This document shows, piece by piece, positions 24,599-37,382 of a DNA stretch of 64,000 bases (the first letter of the stretch is position 1; every line of letters begins with the position of its first letter). This DNA is from Craterostigma plantagineum (Eukaryota > Streptophyta > Magnoliopsida > Lamiales > Linderniaceae). The position numbers and the translations under genes are program-made. The stretch covers positions 1-64,000 of the forward strand of contig JAPQWV010001594.1 of NCBI GenBank assembly GCA_027422505.1, given 5' to 3'. A model generated the notes under the pieces. It saw nothing but the letters and a program-made list of their open reading frames with translations. It was not told the DNA's origin and ran no database searches.

Positions 24599-27500
24599 TC
24601 ATCGAAATGATTCCTCGTCACGCGTCAAAGAAACGACCTTCGACTTAAAATCACACAACTTTACCATATCATACGCGACAAGCAACATCCCATCAATCTC
24701 CGTCTCTACGCAGTGGTGAAGGTTCTCAACCAAGTCGATGGCTTTCTTCGCCGCAGTTGAAGCAGAACTTATAAGAACAATCGCACTTGACATCAAAGTT
24801 ATTGTTCGAAGAATACTGCTTGAGCTCTACTGCAAATTCACAACCTGGGCTAGGGCACCAGTTCCCCTTCTTATAGCCTTCGACGTAAGAACGCTTAATG
24901 TAGCTGTAGTAGTTCTTTCGATACTCGGGATTGGTTAGACCGTCGATGGCATCGGTTCGAACGATGGCTTTGAACTTGAGCTCGGGGCAGGTTAGGGTTA
25001 AGCAGCCCGGGCCGTCGCGAATGGACACGGAGATGTATTCTTTCCAGCAATTTACGCAAAAGAGGTGCGGACAATTCTGGGCCAAGAATTCTAGATTAGG
25101 GTTTGATACCTCTGTCGATCGAGGACCGCCATTAGAGCTCCTTTGTATTTCCACCCAACACGAAAGTTATAGCCCTAAACCAGATCTACAACTTTCATGT
25201 ATACATTTTCTCTATTTCTAACCCTAGAGAAAGATACGAGCCTCTGAAGTGGTGAGCTTGAACTTTCATTTTCTGGTATATATACAGCTGAAATTCATTT
25301 CTTAAGCATGACTCGCCATCAATCAGAGCCATCCATCATCATCTAATCTGTTGTCCCACAGCGCGCCACGTGGCCCATGCATTATCGCGTGACCCTGTGA
25401 GAAAAGCATGACATTTCTATAAGTGAATTCGCGCATCTTTCCTTAGCCGTCCGATCTCGATCACACAGTCCAGATTCAACATCCGCCTTATCATGCTTCA
25501 TCTAATCCTAACCGTTGATCGTTCCCGCATTATCTATCGGCCCAGATTAAATCATCAGCCTTCAAATCTCCGTCTGCGCGCCATCTCTGATCCAACGGTA
25601 ACTGTAGCTCGCGACTATTACTTCTATTTCTTCATTTCTTCAGCTCAGCTCGACCAGCCATGTTCTCTGGCCGATTCCGGCGGCTCCGACGAGGTTTAGG
25701 CTCGTAGTTCCCAACAAACTCCACCTCGAGACTACAACGTCGCAAACGCGACTTCAAGCATCCACATAGCTACCCGAATCCGCAGGCTATTCTTGCTCTA
25801 AACCATACCAGAAATCAGCCTTGCTCAACCTCTGTTTCAGCTGCAAATCAACCCGAGCCTTTTTGTGGTCCCAAAGCTTCACCCCGATTAGCAGCTCCTC
25901 TCGTTTGGTCATCTAGCTCCTTCAGGAGCCCCGAGCCTCGAAAGGAACCTCATCAACTCCAAGAGGGATTGAAATTTTCCACATGAAGCCGACACGGATT
26001 TTCGAGCTCGCCATTTTCTTCGCATGAAGATCCTTCGCTCCTAGCGCCGTGAGCCCTTTGCCCGACCCATCTCCGGCTAGCCAACACTTGCATCTTGGCC
26101 TCCTTCGCTCCGAAACCTCAGCAGCCTACAACTCATCATCAGCTGCAGCCACAGAAAATTCTGCTGCAGCAGAATTCTATGATCCTGTCGAACTTCCACC
26201 GACTGTTTCGACCCCAGCCTCCGCATTTCTTTCACCTCCGAGCTCACGCACTCTTGTGGCCTGAGAATGCTCTCCATCCGAGGTAGAATGGCCTCCACCT
26301 CAAGCTTGAATCCGTCGCAGATCGAGCTCCAACACAACAGCTCAGAGCAGTTTCTGTCAGCAACCGCAACAACCATCTGTGTTGCAGCTGCTGTCTCCAC
26401 CTCAAGATTAAGTCCCCGTGGCTTCCCTCGAGCACCATTCGAGCCACACATTCCCTACATCCAGTGAGACCAGTTGCCTCCATCGGACAACCCTCCGAGA
26501 CACGAAAATATGCCTCCGAAACCTGCCGAAAACCAGCTTGCCCTGTCTCCCGGTGTTGATCCGTTCTCCTGCTGTTATTGTGTTGCACCAGCTGTTCTCC
26601 AGCCCTCCGATCCATCCGAAGTTCCTCCTTAACTCTAGGTCCAACCTCGTATCACCTAGGATCCCCGCAATACCTCTCTCGAATTGCAACTGCCCCCGAA
26701 TCATCACCAAACTTCTCACAGATTTCAGCCGCAAACTTCTCCGCGTTTCAACCGTGGTTTCAACCTCCGATGCGCTTCCCGTGGCAGCCTAACCAGCAGC
26801 AGAGCCTCCTCAAGCCTCTTCTGAACAGAACGAGTCTTGAATCGCAGCTTCAACAGGTCAAATCCGCAAGACCCATCGAAATCCCCAAATCGAGTCACCT
26901 CGCAGCCACTCCTGGGAAGACAACTCCATCCTCCACGCTCACCGCACCATTCGTTGATCGAGGACTGCCATTAGGCTCGACTTTGGACATGCTGTATGTA
27001 ACCCTCATGGATCGATTCGATCAGTCGCGAGCTCGATCTTCGAAAATAGAACAATGCGCACACACACGAAACAGATATTTACGTGGTTCGGCCGAGAATT
27101 TGCCTACGTCCATGGACCAAACCAGAGCTCCTTTGTATTTCCACCCATCACTAAAGTTACAACCCTACACTAGATCTAAAACTTTCATGTTTACACTTTT
27201 CCCTATTTCTAACCCTAGAGAAAGATACGAGCCTCTGAAGTGGTGAGGTTGAACTTTCATTTTCTGGTATTTATACAGGTGAAATTCATTTCTTAAGCAT
27301 GACTCGCGATCAATCAGAGCCGTCCATCGTCATCCGATCCGTCGTCCCACAGAGCGCCACGTCGCCCATGCATTATCGTGTGACCCAGCGAGAAACGCAT
27401 GATGTTTCTCTAAGTGAATTCGCGCGTATCTCTTTAGTCATCCGATCTCGATCCCACGGTCCAGATTCATCATCCGCCTTATCATGCTTCATCTAATCCT

Positions 27501-28021
27501 AACCGTTGATCTGTTGCGCATTATCTATCGGACCAGATTAAATCTTAAGCCTTCAAATCTGAGCCCTTCGTTCACGCGCCATCTCTGATCCAACGGCAAC
27601 TGTAGCTCGCGACTATTCCTTCAGTATTTCTTCATTTCTTCAGCTTAGCTCGACCAACCATGTTTTCCGGCCGATTTCGCCGGCTCCGGCGAGGATTAGG
27701 CTCGCAGTTCCCAACAACATCGAAGCAGATTCGGCAAGAACTCCATTTGGTTTTGATTTTGATGGGCTGTTGTCGATGGTTGTCTGAGAGATATGAGATT
27801 TTTTCGAGGACCATTTCGACGCGCCACTGATGCTGAATCAAAAGGGAGCAAGCTAGGACTTTTGAGACGGATAAGAAGTTCGCCACTGTGTTTACGTCAT
27901 CGTTTTGCTGTTTGTCGATTGCCTTTTCATCGAGGACTGTGAACTTACTACCCTCGGAGTCGTCGCCGTCGGGGATGTACGGCGTCTCTTCGTCGAACGT
28001 CGTGTATTCGTTGGACTCCAT
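24599..28021 (-). pseudogene. ARIADNE-like E3 ligase pseudogene, broken by a retroelement
   Basis: The N-terminal part is at 27717-28021. It starts at an ATG at 28019-28021 (MESNEYTTF) and includes QQNDDVNTVANFLSVSKVLA and the first RING1 cysteines CRICFD. It then stops at a Copia element (25113-27716). The rest of RING1 and the IBR follow at 24728-25107 (SNPNLEFLAQ, WCPSPGCEFAVE, CDCSYKFCFNCGEESHR). After that, roughly 180 codons including all of RING2 and the active cysteine are missing. The frame jumps into the C-terminal helix (LVENLHHCVETEIDGM) at about 24725. It is a paralogue of the intact gene at 11634-12995. Without RING2 it could not act as a ligase even before the insertion, if the deletion came first. 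Confidence 0.92.
25113..27716 (-). mobile_element. Non-autonomous Copia-type LTR element in the ARIADNE pseudogene, 2.6 kb
   Basis: Read on the minus strand, the 5' LTR is 26952-27716 (765 bp) and the 3' LTR is 25113-25716 (604 bp). Both begin TGTTGGGAACT. The 3' LTR lacks an internal stretch of about 160 bases that in the 5' LTR contains the common plant LTR words GACGTAGGCAAA and GAACCACGTAAAT. The tract GAGGTGGAGTT precedes the 3' LTR. Flanking 5-mers are GATGT and GAGGT (minus strand). Removing the element and one copy restores CFDVSNPNLE in the host frame. The 1.2 kb interior has no recognisable gag or pol. Confidence 0.88.
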
Positions 28022-28248
28022 GCGTATTGGGCGGAGAAGGGTTTTTATCTCTGAGATCGTAATCACCGAAAGATGAGATTGTGACTCACCTTTTCGCTGT
28101 TATTTACCTAGTTTGAAAGTTTTTTCTGATCCGATATATTCACATGGCTTGTAACAATCGTATCTTTTTTTTTCTTGTTGGGTTTAGATTGTGAATGTAT
28201 GGGCTTTTGCTAAGGCCGTGGGTTTTAGTTGGATTATAATATATACTA

Positions 28249-28490
28249 CTCCCTCCGTCCTATCAACTTTATCACGTAAGTTGCTGGACACGCAAATTAA
28301 GGTGCCATGACTATAATAATATAGTACAATTGAAAGGTAAAAAAGTGTATATTTTAACACGTCGTTTATTAATATTTAATATTATTTTATTGATTGTTTG
28401 TGATAGGATTTTGCTAAATAAGGAAAGGTGATAAAGTTATTGGGACACCCGAAATGGAAAAGTGTGATAACATTAGCGGGATGGAGGGAG
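28249..28490. mobile_element. Complete Stowaway MITE, 242 bp, TSD TA
   Basis: Terminal repeats CTCCCTCCGTCC and GGGATGGAGGGAG are the classic Stowaway (Tc1/mariner-type) ends. TA dinucleotides flank both sides. It lies about 230 bases upstream of the ARIADNE pseudogene start. Confidence 0.93.
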
Positions 28491-28827
28491 TATGTAGATT
28501 AACTAAAGGTGTATCTACATTTTATAGAGACTAATACTTTTAGCACACCCTACGTGTGTGCAAAAATATAAAATTAATTATTAGTGGATGAATTTTAATA
28601 AATTATATACTAAAAATAGAATGAGGTGGTTATTATGAGTTTTAAAGTTACATGGTTTAATAATTTTTTTTTTAATAAGTGATATACTTAAAATAGAATG
28701 AGGTGGTTATTATATTTAATAGGTTTCTTATATTTTAATAGTAGTTAAAGTAGAACAAATTTGATTGGTCAATTTTGACAGACCAAGTTACACTTTTTAT
28801 CACCCCTAGGCTCTTTATATAAGAGTA

Positions 28828-29430
28828 TAGATGCCCAAACCGCCGGTTAACCGTAATCGGCAGTTGACGGTTAGCCGTCCCCTGTTGCCGGTTAATCTAA
28901 CCGTCGGTTAGTCAACCGCCGGTTACGGTTAACCGGCGGTTAAACCGCCGGTTAATTCATTTATTAATTTTTATATTTTACTTTTTTGTATTTTTATTTT
29001 GCAATTTGCTGCAAAATTAAATGAATTTTCGGTATATTTTCGTTCGTATTTTACTATTTTGATGTAAAATTTAAATATGATAAATTTTATGAATCATGAA
29101 ACATATTACAAAATTTTAATACAATATAAAATACATATTTTCAAAAATTTCTAATTAATCAGTATTAATATTAGTAAAGTTACATATTTTTCATGATTAA
29201 TTAATATTAATCTTAGTAATTTAAAATAGTATATTTTTTATTTTTTAATTTTTTATTAACAGTTATAACCGCCGGTCAACCGCCTAACCGCCGCTTAATA
29301 ACCGGTGGTTGGCGGTTTGGGAAAACCCTTATCCGCCCCATAATCGGGCGATGGTGGTTGCCGGACGGTTATGGTTAACCGGCGGTTAGGCGGTTTAACC
29401 GCTGGTTACGGTTAAAATTGGGCATGTCTA
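28828..29430. mobile_element. hAT-like MITE with CCGGTTAA words, ~603 bp
   Basis: The ends TAGATGCCCAAACCG and GGGCATGTCTA are imperfect inverted repeats. Subterminal regions carry GCCGGTTAACCG and its mirror many times, so each end is itself highly palindromic. I do not see a matching 8-bp duplication. Confidence 0.7.
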
Positions 29431-30372
29431 CATTTTAATACCCAAGAATTTAAAACGATTTATCATTTCAATCTCTTGTTGAATACGTATTATAAGTGGG
29501 TACTGAGTAGAAGAAATGTTTTACACACACGTACCCGCTTGGTTGGAGTACCATTTTCCCATCGTTTACGTATATTATAAATATTACATGTCACATTACA
29601 TGTTAATGTGGTACCTAAATATTTTATATGATATCTCTGTAAGCATGATGTGCCTTTTTTCAATGTCTACGCAGCACAATACGTCTCTCTATGCTATCTA
29701 AATTTCTTACATGACGTCACTTCAGCCAATCTGGTACCTATGTGTCAAAACTTTATTCTTTTAGATTGGTACACATAAAAAAGTGCTGACAATGGACAGA
29801 TCTGATATCTTTCCTATCTTTAGGTATTCACGTTTAATTTCCCTTAATTAAATATAGATAAATCGATAATTTAAATCTAAATATTCATCACCACTTCATG
29901 CTAACGGTGAGTATTAATCAATTGTATGGCCATCCCGCGTAATACAATGAGATACAAAGAAAACCACAATATGGAAACTATGAATACATGAATACTGTTG
30001 GTTCCTCGTGTTTGGCGTCGTATCGATGGTCAATTTTGACAGACCAATTTACAGTTCTTATCACCCTAGGCTCTTTATATACGAGTATAGATGCCCAACC
30101 GCCGGTTAACCGTAACCGACAGACAGCCTGGAGAACATGTTATGTTGACGCCTGTCTGCCGTCAGGTGTAATACGAGTACTAACCTCGACTCCTGAACGA
30201 GTCATTAGTCACAATCATCTCAATCTATCCCGCTCGTCGATATCACAAATCGTCACCGTCTCAATAAGGTGCCGAGAACTTAGTTAGCAAGTGCCGAAAC
30301 TTCATAAACTTTGACTAAAACCTAGTGATCATGTTGAAACCTATTTACACTTGCTAAAAGCTTTAGATTTGA
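29431..30372. other. Spacer containing a repeated MITE edge
   Basis: 30029-30120 repeats 28760-28867 (GGTCAATTTTGACAGACCAA through CGCCGGTTAACCGTAA), that is, the host flank plus the first 40 bases of the MITE, then stops. The remainder has no recognised content. Confidence 0.6.
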
Positions 30373-31230
30373 TGTGGAACGGAAATTAGGCCGACTAAAA
30401 GATATGATTAAGAGAATAATTAGATTAGAGTGATTACTAGAAAGATTTAGTTAAAAATTACAATTTTGGGGAAGTGAGGACATAACAACAGGAAATAAGC
30501 GTTTTAGGCACCTCCAATAGACTTTAGGGAACTAACACCCATATTAGGGAAGTGTTCTAGGGACCTATTATACTAAGCAGGTCCCGAGGAAGCGTCCAGG
30601 AGAAGCTTCACTGATGGTTCAGAAGACGAAAAGACACTATGGGGAAGGAAACATGCAAATGGCCACGTGGCTGTCAAAGTTAGGGCCGCACCACTGCCAA
30701 AAGTTGAAGCTTCCTGCAGAAGCTAATGGGACAAGACTGTTCATTGCTCCTGACAGTGGAGGAAAAACTGTCAGAATGCCCGCTGTTCCTGACAAAGCAG
30801 AGGACTTTTCACCTTCAGGAGATTAGACATAAAGCTTGAATCATTGGCAAAATCACACCTATATAAAGGGGACTTCGCCATTTCAACATCATAGTCACAC
30901 AACACACGAAAATTACTTAGAATATCCTCTCTTTTATCATCTTTCATCTGTTCTTAGCATAGATATATGAGAGAAAACGTGAGGTATCATATTTTGAGTG
31001 TGTAATCTCTGAAGTTTAGTGAAAATAGTTCATGAGCGCCCGTGGACGTAGAATCTGTGAAGATTCGAACCACGTACATCTTTTGCCTTTTCTGTTTACG
31101 TCACAAACACGTCCCATTCAGTTCCCTAGCAAACAAGCACCTTCACACACGCTAAACCTTTGTGATATTCAACTCTACCGCTATATAAATTCCTCAAACC
31201 ATAAAATTCATTGATTGGGATAGTCCCACA
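30373..31230 (+). mobile_element. Gypsy-type 5' LTR, about 858 bp
   Basis: Candidate ends are TGTGGAAC and GTCCCACA, a near-perfect inverted pair. A TATA box (CTATATAAAGGGG) lies at about 30871. A primer-binding site follows at 31236-31253. The left boundary is inferred from the matching ends only. Confidence 0.65.
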
Positions 31231-31990
31231 GCAAATGGCGACGTCTGTGGGAAATTTAGAGTTGAAAGCGTGGGTGATCTTGCCAATAGCATGCGAAGTT
31301 GTGCTTGATGTTTATTGTTTTTTCTTTTTATATTCTTGACGAGACGAAAGGCGTGAAAAGTTGATGGAGGAAGGCTCTCATGTGCATAAGAACTTAGATC
31401 CACAGTTCGCGGAGGCTGTTAGAGGTGACCCGCAGGAGCAGACTACAATCCCAGTGCCGACCTCTGTGACATTAGCACCAGAAACACCATAACCCTGACC
31501 GCTGCATGACTGGACCTCCTGGTGCGCAACACCATCAGCAGCACACTAGCTGAAAGATGGAAAAAAGTAGCCCGAACACCACCGGGTACGAAGAATTGAC
31601 GGCCGATTCACGGAGGTAACACGGGAGAACGATGAGGAAACACGTCCCCAGCTTCGTCTCTAGATCCCTGGGAGACGCCCAGAAGGCCGACGAAATCAGA
31701 AAGTGAGCTGCGAAGAGGTGACGGAACTCCAGAAGCTGCCAAACACAGTGAAGAACGACCAGGACCTAAAAACAGATGCAAGACGACTTAGAGGAGCAAG
31801 CTGGCACGGATAGGTCAAAAAAGACCACAAAACAGCAATGCTACATCCGCAGTTCCGCCAGTGAACAGGCTGAGGTTGGGGAAGGAGCAGGGAGTTCCAA
31901 AATAAGGAAAAGAGCCAAGCCATGCTCGGAAAAAAAGGAGAGAATAAGGGAAAGGGAGCTAAGGGACCAACTTGCGGACCTCTCGTGAAC
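31231..31990 (+). mobile_element. Gypsy primer-binding site and decayed gag leader
   Basis: TGGCGACGTCTGTGGGAA (31236-31253) is close to the TGGCGCCGTCTGTGGGAA site of many plant Gypsy elements. Downstream a broken frame begins MEEGSHVHKNLDPQFAEAV near 31361, followed by stops. No pol is seen before the sequence changes character near 31990. This is a truncated element. Confidence 0.6.
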
Positions 31991-33419
31991 TCAAATTTCG
32001 AAAATTAGATTCTTGTCTTCTTTAGGATCTCGAAAATCCTGATTTATACCACTTAGGATTGACCAAAAATAGGTTGAGGTCGTATGAGAAAAATCCTCAC
32101 ACCTTCCCTTTTACTAAGTCTTCGTTTTACCAAGTAACGAATTGAAAATTCAAACTTTAAATTTTATTAATTAAATATCCAATATATTAATTAATTAAAA
32201 TACCATATTTAGTATATTTTAAATATCTAATATCCAATATAAATATATTTAATAATTTTCGAAATTTTATCTAATAAAATTCGAAACTTATATATATCTG
32301 GTATATTTTATTTAATTCCAAATTAAATAATATTATTTCTCTAAGACAATAATAAAGATTTAAATCTAATTCAAATCATATACTAAATATTCAGTATCCA
32401 ATATTTTATTTCAAAAATATCTCGTGAGGTGAAAAGACCATTTTACCCCTCAATAGTCAAACTTAGTATTTCGGCCGTCAGCGTTTTGGCCAAGCCCCAA
32501 ACCCTAATGTCTCAATCTAGGACCTAGCCGGCCCCGTGGTGCTGAACAGATCCCAAGTTGAGTATGAATTTGATCTAATCATAATCCACGAACCGACTGC
32601 AGATTTTCGTTATACGTATAAACCCTTTACCTTTGTCCCGGTCGAGTGAAAGTCACGCATAATCAGACTTACAGAACTCGACTCTATGTCATTTATGTCG
32701 GTTAAAATACCTAAACTGCACTCCACGACTATCGTGAGTCAGTTATATGCTCTGGCCAGAGACTTGGATAAATTCTCGCACATTAAACTTGCCATAGGAC
32801 GTTAACCTCGAATTTAATGGAGACCGTAAATACCGCTACACGGTTCAACCGGAAATCGCATCGAAACGTCAAGACCACATTTCGCCGCTAACCCATGCCA
32901 CTGGCAGGACGGGCCTAGCAAACTAGTGACAAGTCAAGACCTCAAGACCAACTCCAAGTTAACCCTTTCGGTTTAAGGTTCACCAATACTACTACAGTCA
33001 ATCGATCGATCATGGACAATCCAAGCGTGTGATCGTACGGTCATGAGTCAGTGTCCAAATACAGATAATCTTCTGATTCATCTTGTATCGTCGTCACGGG
33101 CTCCCATTTTCCAGGTGAACGGTTGGCACAACCGTATTGGATCCATCGACAAGCAAGTCATACTTGTCGATCCAGTCACCCTACTGGAACTTAGACTTGT
33201 CGATCCAGTCACCCTACTGGTGCATCTCTGTGTCCCCACAAAATTAGCAACTGAACTGCCAATATTTGAGTTTTATTGATTTATCTTATTCACCGAGACC
33301 GCAAGGTGAAATCTTTAGACTAATTAATAATATACCTCTTAATTTATTTATCGAATAATAAATTAGTTTTGAATAAAATCATTCCATTAATATAAGTAAT
33401 CAAATTATATTACTAAACA
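31991..33419. other. Probable retroelement-derived region, unassigned
   Basis: AT-rich (32110-32420), then a unique-looking part. A 27-bp unit, ACTTGTCGATCCAGTCACCC plus CTACTGG, is repeated in tandem at 33165-33221. There are no LTR ends that I can pair and no pol motif. Its position between retroelement pieces suggests LTR or UTR sequence, but this is inference. Confidence 0.35.
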
Positions 33420-34031
33420 CTATACAATTACCAAATTGCCCTCGTACTCCCAGTCTTCGTACGTCATCTTGGGCATATACCTCAACAAAACCACCTTGCA
33501 TACGGCACATTCTTCGATCGCTTGTTCCTCTTGTCTGATCTGTTCTGCAAGATCGTTCCAGATTAGGTGTGCGAAATCGTAATTTCGTGCGAATGCGATG
33601 CCTTGGAAGATGCGAAGGATGTTGCCGTTGCCCTTGTCAAATCTGGCATGCTTTGGCAGGAGGCACTTATTGACAATCCCAAATGATGGCTTCCATGGGT
33701 GAGGGATGACGTTGCTATGAACTTGTGCAAGTTTAGTGAGCGGCGGCCGGTATCCCATTTGGAGAAAGTCTTGTACCATCTCAGTATCCGTTGGCAGAGG
33801 TTCGTAATTGTTGCTCAACGGGAGGTCTAAGACGAGGCCAAAATCATTCTTGTTGAATTTGACATGTCTTGTCCCAAGTATTGATGTGAATTGGTAAGTG
33901 CTGTCAATTACGTGACTCTGTATACGTCCCCAAAACTATTGGAGGTAGACAATTGGCACCGAGGCCGTCACTGTAAGTGCGTGCCAGAGGGGTGGCCTTG
34001 AGAAATGGACACCATGATCTCGTCTGGGCAT
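33420..34031 (-). pseudogene. Sire-like extra ORF A, old truncated copy
   Basis: Homologous to the first third of the minus-strand ORF at 41030-43006. It has LWHALTVTASVPIVYLQ, LSNNYEPLPTDTEMVQDFLQ and PHPWKPSFGIVNKCLLPKHA. It includes segments the other copy has lost (FDKGNGNILRIFQG and WNDLAEQIRQEE). A stop splits the region after VYLQ, and the frame ends at 33420 where unrelated DNA begins. The pattern (YLQQF, then PWK-FGIVNKCL, then FARNYDFAHLIW) resembles extra ORFs found downstream of RT in some asterid Copia elements. The function is unknown. Confidence 0.75.
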
Positions 34032-34890
34032 CAGAGTGTAATCAGATCAAGCTGAAAATTTGTGTTCTGAACTTTGAGATACAACTGGTGATCGTATATA
34101 TAGTTGTACGCTAGCTAGTTGGCCATCTGGAAAAGATAAGAAATAAACTTTAGTTCAATTTTAAATTTGAAGTCGAAATATATCATATCAAACTATAATA
34201 TTCAAACAGTTTATAACATGTTTGATAGATATGAAAGTTTTAATTTCGCACATGGTTGACGGATGTGAAGAAATTCAAATGGTATTAGATGAATTTTCGG
34301 AAGTCACATATAACTCATATATGAGTTATACCAATTTTTTTTAAGTGTTGAGCGCGAGAATACCACTGTTCATTCCGTGAAATTTTTCGCTCAAATATTG
34401 AATTCTCAATTTTAATTTCCTATGTGTTATTTTCTAATTAAAGTCTCCGTGTATTTTTGCAATCTAAAAAAACTTTTATTCGTTAACTTCCTTACAGTGT
34501 AAAATGACTTAGAGAAATTTTTCTAAGTGTTGAAGTGTTAAACGCAGTACTGTAGACGATCAATTTTACGATCGAGAAAAATGTTCGTGTAAATTACGAT
34601 CGAGAAAAATGGTTTCCGCATATATTTATGATCGAGAAATTTTTCGCGCGGGAATAAATTTTTTCGTCGTTTATTTGTCGAGCGAGAAAAGTTTCCGATT
34701 TTAAAGTCAGTTTTCGCTGCGAAGTTTGTCGATCGAGAAAATAGTCAACGAGAAACTAAGTCAATTGCCGAGAAGATTTTTGATCGAGCAAAATTATCGC
34801 TGCGTATTTTACGATCGAAAAATTTAACGTCGAAAAATTAATTTTATCGCCCCTAAAATTTACGGCCGAAATAAAATAAAATCGAAAATA

Positions 34891-35282
34891 CTATTTTCGA
34901 TGGTAAGTTTTGCAGTCGTAAAGGAATTGCATCTATTATATCTGTTCCACTCTTCTTTTTTTCGCTCGCATAAAATCCTAATTCGATTTCTCGTTGGTAA
35001 GTAATTTTTCGATCTACATCATCTAGCTTAGCGACTAAGTAAAAATTTAGCGATCGAAAACCTTTTACGATACAACAGTATCTTACCTATTTTCGATGGT
35101 AAGTTTTGCAGTCGTAAAGGAATTGCATCTATTATATCTGTTCCACTCTTCTTTTTTTCGCTCGCATAAAATCCTAATTCGATTTCTCGTTGGTAAGTAA
35201 ATTTTCGATCTACATCATCTAGCTTAGCGACTAAGTCAAAATTTAGTGATCGAAAACCTTTTACGATACAACAGTATCTTAA
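34891..35282. repeat. 196-bp tandem duplication
   Basis: 34891-35086 and 35087-35282 are almost identical (CTATTTTCGATGGTAAGTTT through ACGATACAACAGTATCTTA) with only a few substitutions. The younger homologous region near 43530-43710 has one copy, so this arose after the copies split. Confidence 0.93.
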
Positions 35283-35782
35283 TTGATTATGACTGTTTGC
35301 GATCGAAAAAGTTTTTCGACTGCTTCAATCGTTCAAAAACCCAGTTTTAGTCGAGCTTAATTCTAACTCTAAAACGCATAATATCGAAAATTTGTACTCT
35401 CAAACTGATCGAAAAACACCTAAACTATGATAAAACACAGAAATCGAACCAGATAAACACATCTAAAGGTCTTAGATTTCCGAAAATAGCATTCAAACAG
35501 TTCACAGACGAGAAATTTAGCATAAAATCAAGCGAAAAATCACAAAATGCAGATGCAAACGGAGTTTAAAAACACGCAATCGTAAACAAGTGTCTATTCT
35601 ACCTTAAAATGACAGTATCATGTTAAGAATCGAAGGATTCTTGTGAGATTGGAATCATCTTTTTATGTTTTTCGAGAGAGAAATGTGATAACACAGTAGA
35701 ATTTTCCGATTAGGTTTTGCGTGAGAAAAACTTTTTCGCCTGCAAAAAGTGAACTCTTATTAATGGGTTGACATGACATATT

Positions 35783-36234
35783 TAGGGATGTTATCGAAAG
35801 ATTAGGTCCCCATCCCCATCCCCATGTCAACGGGAATCCCCATGCCCGTCCCCGCGAACTAAACGGGGAAAAAATCGTCCCCATCCCCATCCCCGTCGGG
35901 TCCCCGCCCCCGCGGGGATTCCCCGTCCCCACGAATTATATATATATATATATATTAAATTTTATTTATATTATAATATTAAAAAATTTGTAAAAAATAT
36001 TTTTTTAAACTATAATAATATAAACTATGTCTAAAAAATATTATTTAGTTATTAATTTAAGCTATAAAATATTTTATTTAAATAATATTAATGGCGGAGA
36101 ACGGGGCGGGGATCCCCGCGGGGCGGGCACTATGATCCCCGTCCCCGCCTACGGGGACAAAAATTCCCCATCCTCGCCCCGTTCGGGGCGGATCCCCACG
36201 GGGACGGAGAATCCTCGCCCCATTGACAAGCCTA
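35783..36234. mobile_element. hAT-type MITE with GGGGA words, 452 bp, TSD GACATATT
   Basis: The ends are TAGGGATGTTA and GACAAGCCTA. The flanks are the perfect 8-bp repeat GACATATT (35775-35782 and 36235-36242). Subterminal DNA is built of CCCCATCCCC/GGGGATCCCC words around an AT-rich core with a TA run. The homologous place in the younger copy (about 44216) has no insertion. Confidence 0.92.
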
Positions 36235-37382
36235 GACATATTGGGTTTGCGATTGGACATGTCCATTTCTATTTACGTTCGAGAAACTTGGTATCGGAGA
36301 TCGCTAATTCTGTCCACTTTCTCCATTGTAAGTTTTCTTATGTTTTCAGATTGACCCCTATGTCAAATAAAAACCACACATTTGCTCCTCCCATGAATTA
36401 AAATAAATTCAATTAACTCCCTGTACTCCGAACAGTGACATCTGACTCCTTAGTCGATTTTGAAAATCTGCATTACGAAGAGCAAAAATGTCGAGGATGT
36501 TAGAGTTAATTTTGATGCAATTATTCTAATGAGGCTCCCCCTGAATGTTTATACCAATGCCGTTAGCTCCAGATCGTGAAAAATCATGAAGTCCTCCTTA
36601 TTATAGTGCGCTTCGATCACTGTCACGCCTAAAATTTCACAAGACACGTGGAAAGATCAAATGTCGTCAAGTCATGTCAACAAACTATAGTCATAAGTTC
36701 GTAGAATGATCCATTTTGACAACTCTCACCGGGTTCGCTCTAGCAATCGATTATTTTTAACTTGGGATTTTTATATTTATATCACCCAAGTCAACTCAAG
36801 CAATTTAAGTCAATATACCTGTGATCGATGCGTTTTTAATCATTTCACCTATGCGAAAAACCGTCGTTTTGAAATCAAAAGGACTTTGAAGGATTATAAT
36901 TTGGCTCTATCATAGAAGGGAAGGAAAATTTTGGGATTGTGGACTTGACATTTTCATCTTCCTTTTCTTAGTCACTCTTCTTCGTCGGCATTTTTCTTTC
37001 GTTTTTTTTGTCTTTTTCATTGTTTTTATTTTTAATTATTCTACACTTGCTCAAGATGAAGCTCCGTTACTCTACGAGGCTGAGAGATTATCTAAGGCGA
37101 AGTTCTTCTTGTTGGTTCTCGGACCGATACCGTACCTCTTCTTTTAATTCGTAGAGAGGTTTCAGAGATTATCAATTTGGAGAAGTTCACGGTTGTGGAA
37201 TTCGTACCCAAGGCCGTGCTCCTCTTTTCGTTTCCCGATATAAGACCGGATTATCATTGGAGAAGTTCACTTCATGGTGCTCCTCTTTCCAGCCGTTCTG
37301 ACGAGCTTACGAGATTATCAAGGGAGAAGTTCACAGCAACATCCATGCCCCCTTCTAATGATTTGGAATTTTGGTAGTCGAG

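Noticed and set aside
24260..24648. Frames rich in Ser, His, Val, Asp and Thr runs
   Set aside because: They are translations of the TCA and CGT microsatellites and have no flanking protein similarity.
26049..27496. Several Pro/Ser-rich frames on both strands within 25113-27716
   Set aside because: They lie in a non-autonomous LTR element, end at LTR boundaries and match no gag or pol motif.
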